Positions 24,645 to 33,148 of a stretch of 64,000 bases of DNA are shown in pieces. The translations under genes were made by a program, and so were the position numbers. The stretch spans positions 1-64,000 of the forward strand of contig DWZP01000026.1 of NCBI GenBank assembly GCA_019117495.1, written 5' to 3'. Position 1 is the stretch's first letter, and every line of letters starts with the position of its first letter. The notes beneath the pieces are model-generated. The model was not told where the DNA came from. It did not search any database and worked only from the letters and a program-made list of their open reading frames with translations. This stretch comes from Fusicatenibacter_A intestinipullorum (GTDB lineage Bacteria > Bacillota > Negativicutes > Acidaminococcales > Acidaminococcaceae).

Positions 24645-26012
24645 TTATTGAATTTTGCAGCCGGGCTTCAGCGGCAGGGTGAAGGTAAACGTGCTGCCTT
24701 CTCCGGGCGTGCTTTCGGCGGTTATGGTGCCTCCGTGCAGGTTTGCAATCCACTGTACCATGGAAAGCCCCAGACCTGCGCCGCTGCTGTTGCGGTGGCT
24801 GCTTTCGGCCTGATAGAACCGGCGCCATATTTTAGGCAGTTCCTCCGGCGCAATGCCGCAGCCGGTGTCTTTAACGGAGCAGACAACGCAGCCCTTTTCT
24901 TTATGCAGGGTAAAATCAATTTTGCCGCCGTTTTCCGTATATTTAACGGCATTATCCAAAAGGTTCAGCAAAAGGCGCATTAAAAGCGTCTGGTCGCCTT
25001 CAACGCAAACTTCCGGTTCAATAGCGGCATTGACGCTTATTTCTTTGGCGCCGGCAATCTGTTGCGTTTCTTCAATTACAATTTCAGCCATTTCGCTGAA
25101 ATCAAACTTTTCAATTTCAAATTGAATTTTGTTGGCATCGGCACGGGCCAGCATTAAAAGCTGTGCCAAAAGGCGCGACATTTTGTGTGCCTGTGCCAGT
25201 ATTTTTTGCAGTGCTTCGTCTTTTTCGGCAGGCGGTGCCTGTTTTAAGGCGTATTCCGCCTGGGCAATGATGGCTGCCGCAGGTGTGCGCAGTTCGTGCG
25301 AAGCATCCGCCGTAAACTGGCGCTCCGCATCAAAAGATTTTTCCAGGCGTGAAAACATGCTGTCGAAGGTTTGCGCCAGCTGCATTATTTCGGGGTCAGC
25401 CTTGTTAAGGTTAATGCGCTGCGATAAATCGCTGCCGCTGCCAATGCGTTCTGCGGCGGCAGTAATCTGCTTTACGGGCTGAAAGGCTTTTTTTGTTATC
25501 AGGTAGCCGCCAAAGGCGGAAAGCAGTATTAAAAACGGAAAGAGCAGGGCACATTGCCATAAAATTTCATCGCGGGTGGCGTAAATGCTGCTTAAGGAAG
25601 TGCTGCCGCGCAGCCAGATGCTGTTTTCAAGACGGGCGGGGCGCAGCTGCAGGTCGAATACATACCAGGTCTGGCTGCCGTTGGTTACGGTTTGCAAAAG
25701 CTCGGAGCGGAAGGATGTATCCGGCATCTGCACCGGGTTCAGCCCGGCTATTAATGTGCCGTCGTTATTATAAACGGCAAGCATAACGCCGTCATGCAGA
25801 AAATCAAGCTCGTCAAGGCTCAGGGTGCCGTCGCGCCGCAATTCAAGGCTGCTGGCGTTTCCGTAAACCTCGTTTTCCAGTTTGTCCTGCAAATTAAGCA
25901 GCAGTACGTCGTCGGCGGCAAAAAGCACAGCCGCAAAAATAACGCTTAATACTGCCACAATAAGCCCGGTATACCACAGGGTTATTTTTTGTTTAACGGA
26001 TAATGCTCTCAT
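24645..26012 (-). CDS. Two-component sensor histidine kinase
   Basis: 455 residues. Two membrane helices (about residues 12-32 and 150-170) enclose a sensor domain of about 115 residues. A HAMP linker follows, then HisKA with FTADASHELRTPAAAI (phospho-His near 238) and the HATPase domain: LLDNAVKYTENGG (N box), VKDTGCGIAPEELPKIWRRFY (G1/F) and GAGLGLSMVQWI (G2). This is a BaeS/CiaH-type kinase. It overlaps the response-regulator gene by ATGA, so both are translated together. The stimulus is unknown; the PepSY protein gene divergent from the pair is a likely target. Confidence 0.9.
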   Translation of the reverse strand: MRALSVKQKITLWYTGLIVAVLSVIFAAVLFAADDVLLLNLQDKLENEVYGNASSLELRRDGTLSLDELDFLHDGVMLAVYNNDGTLIAGLNPVQMPDTSFRSELLQTVTNGSQTWYVFDLQLRPARLENSIWLRGSTSLSSIYATRDEILWQCALLFPFLILLSAFGGYLITKKAFQPVKQITAAAERIGSGSDLSQRINLNKADPEIMQLAQTFDSMFSRLEKSFDAERQFTADASHELRTPAAAIIAQAEYALKQAPPAEKDEALQKILAQAHKMSRLLAQLLMLARADANKIQFEIEKFDFSEMAEIVIEETQQIAGAKEISVNAAIEPEVCVEGDQTLLMRLLLNLLDNAVKYTENGGKIDFTLHKEKGCVVCSVKDTGCGIAPEELPKIWRRFYQAESSHRNSSGAGLGLSMVQWIANLHGGTITAESTPGEGSTFTFTLPLKPGCKIQ

Positions 26013-26683
26013 TTTTCTTCCCTCAGCACGTAACCTGCGCCGCGGATAGTATGCAGCAGCTTTTTGTTAAAGCCGTTATCTATTTTTTTGCGCAGGTAAC
26101 GTATGTAAACGTCAACAACGTTGGAACCGCCTTCAAAGTCGTAATTCCATACATGGTTTTCTATTTTATCGCGCGAAAGCACGCGCCCGGGATTGCGCAG
26201 CAAATATTCCAGCACGGCAAATTCCTTGGAAGAAAGGGTAATTTCCGTGCCGTCACGGGTAACGGTGCGGCTGTTTAAATCCATAACCAGTCCGCCGTAT
26301 TCCAGCACGTTTGTTGTCTGCCCGCTGCGGCGGCGCAGAAGCACACGCAGGCGCGCCAGAAGCTCGTCATACGCAAAAGGCTTAACAAGGTAATCATCGG
26401 CACCGGCATCAAGGCCGTTTACTTTATTTTCAATGCTGTCGAGAGCCGTTAAAAGCAAAACATGGGTAGTGTTGCCTTCGGCGCGCATTTTTTTCAGCAA
26501 AGTAAGCCCGTCAATGCCGGGCAGCATAATATCAAGCACAACCGCGTCATAGGTTGCCATTTTTAAATAATCTTCGGCGTCAAGCCCGTTGCCGCAGCCG
26601 TCAACGCTGTAACCGCTGCTTTGCAGCTGCTTTTTTAAGGCGTCAAGTAAATCCGGTTCATCTTCAACAATTAAAATCCGCAT
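26009..26683 (-). CDS. OmpR/PhoB-family response regulator
   Basis: 224 residues. The receiver domain carries the acidic pair ED in VEDEP, phospho-acceptor Asp 51 in VVLDIMLPG, and KPFAYDELLARL. The C-terminal winged helix has LTLSSKEFAVLEYLLRNPGRVLSRDKI and SNVVDVYIRYLRKKID. Start ATG 26683 sits behind AAGGAGGTGCC; the longer frame from 26719 lacks a site. The neighbouring kinase is its partner. A direct repeat TTTAAT-N5-TTTAAT upstream of the divergent PepSY gene has the geometry of OmpR-family sites. Confidence 0.92.
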   Translation of the reverse strand: MRILIVEDEPDLLDALKKQLQSSGYSVDGCGNGLDAEDYLKMATYDAVVLDIMLPGIDGLTLLKKMRAEGNTTHVLLLTALDSIENKVNGLDAGADDYLVKPFAYDELLARLRVLLRRRSGQTTNVLEYGGLVMDLNSRTVTRDGTEITLSSKEFAVLEYLLRNPGRVLSRDKIENHVWNYDFEGGSNVVDVYIRYLRKKIDNGFNKKLLHTIRGAGYVLREEK

Positions 26684-26753
26684 AAGGCACCTCCTTATAA
26701 AATTATTATAACACACCATAAATTTTTAGATAATTTTTGAATTTCATTTTTGT

Positions 26754-26786
26754 TTTAATTTTTCTTTAATCTTTGGCGGCTATAAT
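26754..26786 (+). promoter_or_regulatory. Response-regulator site and -10 box of the PepSY gene
   Basis: TTTAAT at 26754-26759 and again at 26765-26770 are spaced by exactly 11 bases. A consensus TATAAT (26781-26786) follows after 10 bases, with no good -35 box. This is the activator geometry of OmpR-family regulators, and it is close to the TTTAAG-N5-TTTAAG site of CiaR in streptococci. Confidence 0.55.
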
Positions 26787-26853
26787 AAAGACAAGATAAG
26801 GGAACACCCCAAAACAAATAAGGACAGACCTTAAAATAAAGGAGGAAACAACA

Positions 26854-27354
26854 ATGTTGAAATTAACCGGCAAAAAATTAACCGCTCTCGCAGCAGCAGC
26901 TCTCACCACCTTAACCATTTCCGCAACTGCTTTCGCAGCAGCCTTCACCTCGGCGGATGCGCAGTCCATGGCAGCTAAACTGGTACCGGCAAGCGCAACC
27001 CATGTGGCTACTAAAGAAGATTTCAATGAATACGAATTCAAATTCTTCGACAACGGCACCGCAACTTCCTACGAAGTAGAAATCAGCAAACTTACCCAGT
27101 CTGTAAAAGAATACAAAATGGAAGCACGCACCATCCTTGGCAGCAGAAATATTGTACTGAGCGCAGCTGACGCACAGGCAGTAGTTACCAAAGAATATCC
27201 CAACGCCAGCTTCCACAAAGTAAAACTCGATATGGATGATGGCCTGTATGAATATGAACTTAAATTCACCACTCCCGAACTCCGCGGCGAAATGGTGCTG
27301 AACCCCGAAACCGGCGCTGTAATTGAAAAGGAACTGCGCTACAACGTAAGATAA
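26854..27354 (+). CDS. Secreted PepSY-domain protein
   Basis: 166 residues with a clear signal peptide (cleaved near AFAAA, about residue 29). The mature part has a weak N-terminal repeat (TSADAQSMAAKLVP...YEFKFFDNGTATSYEVEI) and a C-terminal PepSY domain: LSAADAQAVVTKEYPNASFHKVKLDMDDG followed by YEYELKF and NPETGAVIEKEL. The two halves look like tandem PepSY units. PepSY proteins bind or inhibit peptidases and often accompany two-component systems that sense envelope stress. The gene is divergent from the kinase/regulator pair and likely under its control. Confidence 0.8.
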   Translation: MLKLTGKKLTALAAAALTTLTISATAFAAAFTSADAQSMAAKLVPASATHVATKEDFNEYEFKFFDNGTATSYEVEISKLTQSVKEYKMEARTILGSRNIVLSAADAQAVVTKEYPNASFHKVKLDMDDGLYEYELKFTTPELRGEMVLNPETGAVIEKELRYNVR

Positions 27355-27371
27355 CAAACCTAACAAACAAC

Positions 27372-27402
27372 AAAAGCCTGCACGCATTGTGCAGGCTTTA
27401 TT
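27372..27402 (+). terminator. Intrinsic terminator after the PepSY gene
   Basis: Stem AAAGCCTGCAC / GTGCAGGCTTT with TATTTTT. Confidence 0.85.
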
Positions 27403-27424
27403 TTTGCAGTAAGGCATAATAAAA

Positions 27425-27448
27425 ACGGCAGCCGTAAAAAGCTGCCGT
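27425..27448 (-). terminator. Intrinsic terminator after purC
   Basis: Stem ACGGCAGC / GCTGCCGT with a T-tract on the minus strand. Confidence 0.8.
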
Positions 27449-27463
27449 TAAGTTTTAACTCAA

Positions 27464-28147
27464 TTATTTGCCGAGAATAATGGAAGTTAAGGTTACAGGG
27501 TCAACATATTTGCCGTCTTTGTAAACGCGCATGTTGCCGCTGGCAATTTCATCAATGAGGATAACTTCGCCATTGTGGTAACCAAATTCAAATTTAATGT
27601 CGTACAGGTCAAGGCCCATTTTAGCAAGGTCTTCTGCAACGATTTTGGTAATTTTAAGGGTCTGTTCTTTCAGGCTCTTGTAATCTTCGTGGCCCATAAT
27701 GCCGAGTACAACAAGTGCGTCTTCGGTAACCAGCGGGTCGCCTTTAGCATCATCTTTGAAGGTGGTTTCAACATAGCCGCCTTCAATAGCGGTGCCGTCA
27801 GCAATGTAATCGCCATAACGGCGGATGAAGCTGCCGGTTGCTTTCAAACGGCAGATAACTTCCAGACCTTTGCCGAATACGGTGCAGGGAAGAACTTCCA
27901 TGGTAGCGTTTTCAACGTCAGCACTTACATAGTGGGTTTTAACGCCTTCTTTTTTGAGAATTTCAAAGAAGTGGATAGAAGTTTCGAGGTTAGCTTTGCC
28001 GATACCTTCAATGGTCAGGCCGATGCTGTTTTCGCCCGGGTCGAATACACCGTCTTTACCGGTGCAGTCATCTTTAAATTTTAAAAGTACGTTGCCGTTT
28101 TCAAGTTTGAAAACGGTTTTTGTTTTGCCTTCGTAAATTTTTTCCAT
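27464..28147 (-). CDS. purC: Phosphoribosylaminoimidazole-succinocarboxamide synthase
   Basis: 227 residues, the usual length for bacterial PurC. It begins with KIYEGKTKTVF. It has LLKFKDDCTG, THYVSADVENATMEVLPC, RLKATGSFIRRYG and LYDIKFEFGYHNGEVILIDEI, all canonical. The enzyme joins CAIR and aspartate to give SAICAR in purine synthesis. ATG 28147 lies 11 bases after AAAGGAG; an earlier in-frame ATG at 28168 is part of that site. The gene is alone, away from purA/purB at 57.5-60.1 kb, so purine genes are scattered here. Confidence 0.95.
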   Translation of the reverse strand: MEKIYEGKTKTVFKLENGNVLLKFKDDCTGKDGVFDPGENSIGLTIEGIGKANLETSIHFFEILKKEGVKTHYVSADVENATMEVLPCTVFGKGLEVICRLKATGSFIRRYGDYIADGTAIEGGYVETTFKDDAKGDPLVTEDALVVLGIMGHEDYKSLKEQTLKITKIVAEDLAKMGLDLYDIKFEFGYHNGEVILIDEIASGNMRVYKDGKYVDPVTLTSIILGK

Positions 28148-28447
28148 AAAATTTGTTGCTCCTTTCAAACTATTCGGATAACTATACAGATATTATATAC
28201 TTGCCTGCCTTTTATGGCAATAGTTGTAAAAAATTTTATAGTTTTGCGTCAAAAATATTAAAAACAAAATAGGGCGGCTTTGAAAAAACTGCGTGATTTT
28301 ATCTGGAAACTGACGCGTATTATAATTTTATTAAACTTTTTATTAAAAAATAAATGGATTTACTCTGTTTTGGCAGCAATATAAGTGTAATAATACTTAC
28401 ACTTAACGGCTTTTAAAAATATAATTTTTAAAATATTGCAAAAAATT

Positions 28448-28476
28448 TGCTTTTTATAAAAATATAGAGTATAATT
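28448..28476 (+). promoter_or_regulatory. Sigma-70-type promoter of the autotransporter gene
   Basis: TTGCTT, a 17-base spacer and a perfect TATAAT. The start point would be near 28483, giving a leader of about 118 bases. Confidence 0.8.
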
Positions 28477-28541
28477 AAAACATAAGCAGAGGATGCTTTA
28501 CAATTTAATAAAACACTTAGTCGGACATATTTTTTAATTAA

Positions 28542-28580
28542 GACATTTCCTTCAAAGTAAAAGAAGGAAATGTCTTTTTT
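28542..28580 (+). terminator. Attenuator-like terminator in the autotransporter leader
   Basis: GACATTTCCTTC / GAAGGAAATGTC form a perfect 12-base stem with a 9-base loop and six T. The T-tract ends only ten bases before the GGAGG ribosome site (28590-28594). Confidence 0.85.
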
Positions 28581-28600
28581 GTTTTATATGGAGGTTTAAC

Positions 28601-30682
28601 ATGAGAAAATTAGCAAAATACTTTTTAAATAACAACGGCAAAAAATTACTGGCAGCATCCGTAATGGCATTGCTTTTGTCAGGCTCTGCCCAGCCGGTGC
28701 TGGCTGCAAGCGCAGAAATTTTAGACGGTACGGCCAATGATAAATATGCTCAGGTAAACTCCGGCGATATTTACGGAACTGTTTACGGTGTGCGGAATGA
28801 TGTCGATGCTTCCGGCGGTACAATTAAAATGAATGAAGGCGCTGCATTTAATTTGTACGGCGGGCTCAGTTTTAACAAAAATGAGGCCAAGGCTGATAAT
28901 AATGTTGTTACTATAAACAACGGCAAAGTTGTGTTTGCTGTTTACGGCGGGCAGGCGCAGGGTCATGATGCTGATGCTTCGGGTAATATCGTCAGCATAA
29001 GCGGCAGCAATTCTGAGTTAAGCTTTGAAGGAGGTGCACATTCTGTTGCAGGCGGTTTTGCCCAAACGTACAGCGCCAATACATCTGTAACGGCAAATAA
29101 TAATGTGGTTGCGGTTACAGGCGGTTTATTAAAAGCAGGTATTGCCGGCGGTTATATATTGGGCAACCATAATGCAGCTTCAGCCCGGGGCGAAGCCAAT
29201 GGCAATATTGTGTTTGTAGGCGGCAGTGCAAAGGTTAACGGCGATATTTATGGCGCTAATGCCGAATTTAAAACCGGTGATACCACCGCAAGTATGAATA
29301 ACAATATGGTAATTGTCAGCGGCAATGCCGATATCAGCAACGCGGCACTGCATGGCATAGGCAGCAGCGGAAGCAGCGGCGGCAAAATCAGCGGCAGCGG
29401 CAACACGCTTGTAATTAACGGTTGGCACGGCAGCGTAAAAACCGTGGACGGTTTTAATAATGTGGTGTTTAAGGAAGTTGCCTGGCAGGATAACGGCAAA
29501 GTGCTGAACATAACTGACGGCGAAAACAGCAGCCTGAAGGATGCAGAAATTGACGCCAGCCATATCCACTTTGATGATGCCAGTGATATTAATGACAATG
29601 ACAGTATGATTTTAATACATGCAGAAAACGATGATAATGAACTGAGCAGCAGCAAAATACAATCCGGCAATTTTACGGCAGGTGTTGCCGTTGAGGGTGA
29701 CGGTGAGGCGAAAGTGGAAAACGGCGACCTTGTTTACCAGATTAACGGCATACATGCGGCAAAACAAACAAAACTGGTTGCCGAAAACAGAGCTGTGGCA
29801 GCGGCTTTTATAAACCAGGGCACGGATTTAATCAGTGACAGCCTGGACGCTTTAAGCCGTGATGACAGCTACGGCATTAAAACTTTTGCGGCAGTGCAGG
29901 GCAACCGCAGCAAATACGACGTAAACAGCGATATTAAAATCAACGGCTGGAGCACGATTGTCGGTGCAGGCAATGCCGATAAGTTCAGCGGCGGTGATGA
30001 GTTTGCCTGGGGTGTATTTTACGAAAACGGCAGCGGCAATTACCGTACTTACAATGAATTTAATGATGAGTTTTTCCGCGGCGACGGCAGTCTTGTATAT
30101 AATGGCGGCGGTGTTGCCGCGAGGTATGAAAATGCGCACGGCGTTTATACCGAAGGCAGCCTGCGCGCAGGCATGCTGAAATCAGAGATGGATAATGCCC
30201 TGCATGACGGCAGCGGTGCGGAGTACGGCTACGACAGCAGCAGCGCTTATTACGGAGCGCATATCGGCATAGGGCAGATTATACAGCTTAGTGATGACAG
30301 CAGTGTTGATGTGTATGGAAAGTTCTTCCATACTTATACGGAAGGAGATAATTTTAGTGTCGGCAATGATAAATTTGAGTTTGACAGTATTAACAGTGAC
30401 CGCCTGCGTATTGGCGCAAGGGTTACAGCAAACAAGGAAAATAAATTCAGCACTTATTACGGCTTAGCGTATGAATATGAATTTAACGGCAGTGCCGGGA
30501 TGCGTGCTGCGGGAATGGAGGTGCCGGAACAGAGTTTGCGCGGCAGCAGCTATATGGCAGAAGCAGGGTTAAACTATCAGCCTTCGGCAGACAGCCCGTG
30601 GAGCTTTGACCTGAATATGCGCGGCTATGCCGGTGAACGTCAGGGTGCAAGCTTTAACGTACAGGCAACGTATACCTTTTAA
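28601..30682 (+). CDS. Autotransporter with outer-membrane beta-barrel domain
   Basis: 693 residues. A long signal peptide (about 36 residues, ending near VLAAS) has a basic N-region. The passenger (about 40-330) is Gly/Asn/Ser-rich with at least six repeats built around NNxVxIxxG, near residues 101, 127, 167, 201, 234 and 267, joined by YGG/AGG turns, which suggests a beta-helix. After a linker (330-420) comes an autotransporter barrel of about 270 residues, ending in VQATYTF with the terminal Phe needed by the BAM machinery. It shows that the cell has an outer membrane. The function of the passenger is not evident; adhesion is a usual role. Confidence 0.85.
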   Translation: MRKLAKYFLNNNGKKLLAASVMALLLSGSAQPVLAASAEILDGTANDKYAQVNSGDIYGTVYGVRNDVDASGGTIKMNEGAAFNLYGGLSFNKNEAKADNNVVTINNGKVVFAVYGGQAQGHDADASGNIVSISGSNSELSFEGGAHSVAGGFAQTYSANTSVTANNNVVAVTGGLLKAGIAGGYILGNHNAASARGEANGNIVFVGGSAKVNGDIYGANAEFKTGDTTASMNNNMVIVSGNADISNAALHGIGSSGSSGGKISGSGNTLVINGWHGSVKTVDGFNNVVFKEVAWQDNGKVLNITDGENSSLKDAEIDASHIHFDDASDINDNDSMILIHAENDDNELSSSKIQSGNFTAGVAVEGDGEAKVENGDLVYQINGIHAAKQTKLVAENRAVAAAFINQGTDLISDSLDALSRDDSYGIKTFAAVQGNRSKYDVNSDIKINGWSTIVGAGNADKFSGGDEFAWGVFYENGSGNYRTYNEFNDEFFRGDGSLVYNGGGVAARYENAHGVYTEGSLRAGMLKSEMDNALHDGSGAEYGYDSSSAYYGAHIGIGQIIQLSDDSSVDVYGKFFHTYTEGDNFSVGNDKFEFDSINSDRLRIGARVTANKENKFSTYYGLAYEYEFNGSAGMRAAGMEVPEQSLRGSSYMAEAGLNYQPSADSPWSFDLNMRGYAGERQGASFNVQATYTF

Positions 30683-30703
30683 CTGAATACCCGTCAGGGT
30701 AAA

Positions 30704-30734
30704 AAAATAACACCGCTTATGCGGTGTTATTTTT
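30704..30734. terminator. Bidirectional terminator
   Basis: Stem AAAAATAACACCGC / GCGGTGTTATTTTT, 14 perfect pairs with a TTAT loop, between convergent genes. Confidence 0.9.
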
Positions 30735-30742
30735 ATGCGGCT

Positions 30743-33052
30743 TTATAACGTTGTATCGCGGAACAGGCTGCTTAACATCTGCCTGCTGCCGATAATCCAG
30801 AGAATATCGCCGTTATTGATAACAAAAGAAGCGTCCGGGTCGGATATGGTATAATCGCCGCGCTCCAGCCCAAGCGCCAGCCATTTGCCCTTGGAAAGCG
30901 TATCGCTTTTTTTCAGCGTGCTTCTGGCAAGCGGCGAAGCCGATGTTACAGGCATGGCATAGCACAGCAGCATGTCGTGTTCTTTGCGTACCTGGCTTTC
31001 GTGTTCCAGAAATTTGTGCAGTGTAACCGTTTCGGTAATTTTGGCAAGCCCAAGCCCCATGTTCTTTATTGCAGCGTCAAAAGTCTGCAGAACATTCAGC
31101 GGTGCGGTAATAAGCAGCTTGTCGCCGGTGCGCAGTACGGTATGACCGGATGGAATCGGATGATAACCGTGCTGGTTGCTGATTTCGATAACAAAAATTT
31201 TATAGTTGCGGTGCACGTCAAGGCGGCGTATGCTCCAGCCAATCCAGGGTGAGCCCGGCTGTATTTCGTAGGTGCAGGTGTAAAACTGTTCGTCAAGCCA
31301 CATGCCGTGCCGTGCCGAAGCACGTTTTTGTGCGGCGGCTGCCAGGTTTTCGGCGTTTAAATTAATTAAAAACTGCGATTCAATCTGCAAATAGCGGCCG
31401 ATGAGGTAATCGGACGAGTAAATGAATTTTGCCAGCACCAGTGCGGCGATAATGGCAATAATGATATGCAGCCCGAGCATGGTTGTGAAAACCTGCATGA
31501 TGAAAAAGAGCCCGATAGCGGCTTTTAAAAACATTAAAACCAGTATCAGCGGGCGGTTGCTGCGTTTTTTAAACCATAAACCGGCCATTAAATCGCGCCG
31601 TCCCAAACGGCTTACCATCAGTGCCGCCAAAAACGGCGACATGAAAAGCAGTGTTACGGCAGCGGCCGATAAATCGCCGAAGGGCGGCTGTATAACGCTG
31701 CGGCAGTACGGCAAAATATTGTAGGTGCCGATGTAGGAAATGAAAATTAAAATTACTGTATAAACGGTAATTTTTGTGAAATAAAGCTGCAAAAAGTCCT
31801 TCCAGTCCGACTGCTGGCGGGTATTTTTATTGTCGCGGTGCGCTTCAATAAGCATAACGGCCGTTTTTTTAGGCAGACGGCGCAAAAAGCGGCGGTAAAC
31901 CTTGTCGGTACTGAGCAGGATGTGCGGCGTTAAAAAGATGGTGAGTACGGAAACCGTAACGAATACCGGGTACAAAAAGCTGCTTGTCAGCCCGTAGCTG
32001 GCGCCGATATTGGCAACGATGAACGCAAATTCGCCCAGCTGGGTAAGCGAAAAGCCGCAGCGCATGCTTGTTTTAAGCGGCTGGCCGGAAAGCATAACGC
32101 CGAGGGAGGTAAAAATACATTTGCCGATAATGAGCGTTATTGCCAGGGCAATAATTGTAAACAGGCTGCCGCTTACTACGGAAGGGTCTACCATCATGCC
32201 GACTGATACGAAAAAGATGCCGGAAAACAAATTTTTTACCGGCTCAAGCAAAACCTTGGTGCGGCGCGTGTAAATCGTTCCCGAAAGCAGTGTGCCCATT
32301 AAAAAGGCGCCCAGTGCGGAAGAAAAGCCCATTTTGGAAGCCAGCACCACCATGCTCAGGCATAAGCCGAGCGAAACGATAAGCAGTGTTTCGTCGTTGA
32401 AATACTGGCGCGTTTTTTTGAAAAACGTCGGCAGAAAATAAATACCGATAATAAAGCAGATGATAAGGAAAAATACCAGGAGCCCGATGCTTTCAAGCAT
32501 GGACAGCGGGGAAATGGCGCTTCCGGCGGCGGCCACGGTGGAAAGCACTACCATCATGATAATGCCGGAAATATCTTCCAGAACCAGAATACCGAAAGCA
32601 ATGGGGGCAAAGGCCTGTTTTAAAAGGTTCAGCTCGCCGAGCGTTTTGCTTACAACGGCGGTGGAGCTCATGGTAAGCATGCAGCCGGTAAAAATGCTGT
32701 CGGTAAGGCTCCAGCCCAGCAGCTGCGCACAGGCAAAGCCAAGGCAGGCAATGCCGGTAAATTCCGTTACGGCGGCTATAATGGCCGTATTGGCTGTGCT
32801 TTTTATTTTATTAAAATTGTAGTCAAGGCCAAGGTCGAACAAAATGAAAATAACGCCTATATCAGACCATACGGTAATATTGTCGCTGTCGATAACGTTT
32901 GGCAGCAGCGAAAAGTGCGGGCTGGCCAGAAAACCTGCCAGCATATAGCCCAAAATAAGCGGCTGGTTAAGTTTTTTGCATAAAATTGTTGCCAGCCCGG
33001 CCAGCGTCAAAATCATGGCCAGGTCGCTGATAAGTGGTACTAAATGGCTCAC
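30743..33052 (-). CDS. CPA2-family cation:proton antiporter with C-terminal RCK_C domains
   Basis: 769 residues. Residues 1-390 are a Na+/H+ exchanger-type domain (LGYMLAGFLASPHF, FDLGLDYNF, GCMLTMSSTAVVSKTL, LTQLGEFAFIVANIG). A second hydrophobic block of four helices (about 430-560) is unusual. It is followed by two TrkA-C/RCK_C-like units (about 600-670 and 680-770) with SGHTVLRTGDKLLITA and FVINNGDILWIIGS. KefB/KefC-type K+/H+ antiporters have the first domain plus RCK_N, which is absent here. The GTG at 33052 is chosen: GGAGG lies six bases before it, while TTG 33058 touches that site. K+ or Na+ exchange is likely. Confidence 0.85.
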   Translation of the reverse strand: MSHLVPLISDLAMILTLAGLATILCKKLNQPLILGYMLAGFLASPHFSLLPNVIDSDNITVWSDIGVIFILFDLGLDYNFNKIKSTANTAIIAAVTEFTGIACLGFACAQLLGWSLTDSIFTGCMLTMSSTAVVSKTLGELNLLKQAFAPIAFGILVLEDISGIIMMVVLSTVAAAGSAISPLSMLESIGLLVFFLIICFIIGIYFLPTFFKKTRQYFNDETLLIVSLGLCLSMVVLASKMGFSSALGAFLMGTLLSGTIYTRRTKVLLEPVKNLFSGIFFVSVGMMVDPSVVSGSLFTIIALAITLIIGKCIFTSLGVMLSGQPLKTSMRCGFSLTQLGEFAFIVANIGASYGLTSSFLYPVFVTVSVLTIFLTPHILLSTDKVYRRFLRRLPKKTAVMLIEAHRDNKNTRQQSDWKDFLQLYFTKITVYTVILIFISYIGTYNILPYCRSVIQPPFGDLSAAAVTLLFMSPFLAALMVSRLGRRDLMAGLWFKKRSNRPLILVLMFLKAAIGLFFIMQVFTTMLGLHIIIAIIAALVLAKFIYSSDYLIGRYLQIESQFLINLNAENLAAAAQKRASARHGMWLDEQFYTCTYEIQPGSPWIGWSIRRLDVHRNYKIFVIEISNQHGYHPIPSGHTVLRTGDKLLITAPLNVLQTFDAAIKNMGLGLAKITETVTLHKFLEHESQVRKEHDMLLCYAMPVTSASPLARSTLKKSDTLSKGKWLALGLERGDYTISDPDASFVINNGDILWIIGSRQMLSSLFRDTTL

Positions 33053-33148
33053 AGCCAACCTCCGTAAAAGTTAAACACAATTTTAAGGGCAAGCCTTTAT
33101 AAAAAGCCTGCCGGGATATGATATAATAATTTAGGAAAGGAGAAGTTT

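Larger units (their letters stand above)
28148..28600. other. AT-rich intergenic region with autotransporter leader
   Basis: No gene is seen in these 453 bases. The left part (28148-28440) is AT-rich and holds the purC upstream region. The right part has a strong promoter (28448-28476), a small stem AAGCA/TGCTT (28484-28498), and a terminator hairpin (28542-28580) just before the ribosome site of the autotransporter gene. Confidence 0.7.

Noticed and set aside
27464..28600. Purine riboswitch upstream of purC
   Set aside because: The upstream region on the minus strand has no purine aptamer core and no terminator before the gene.
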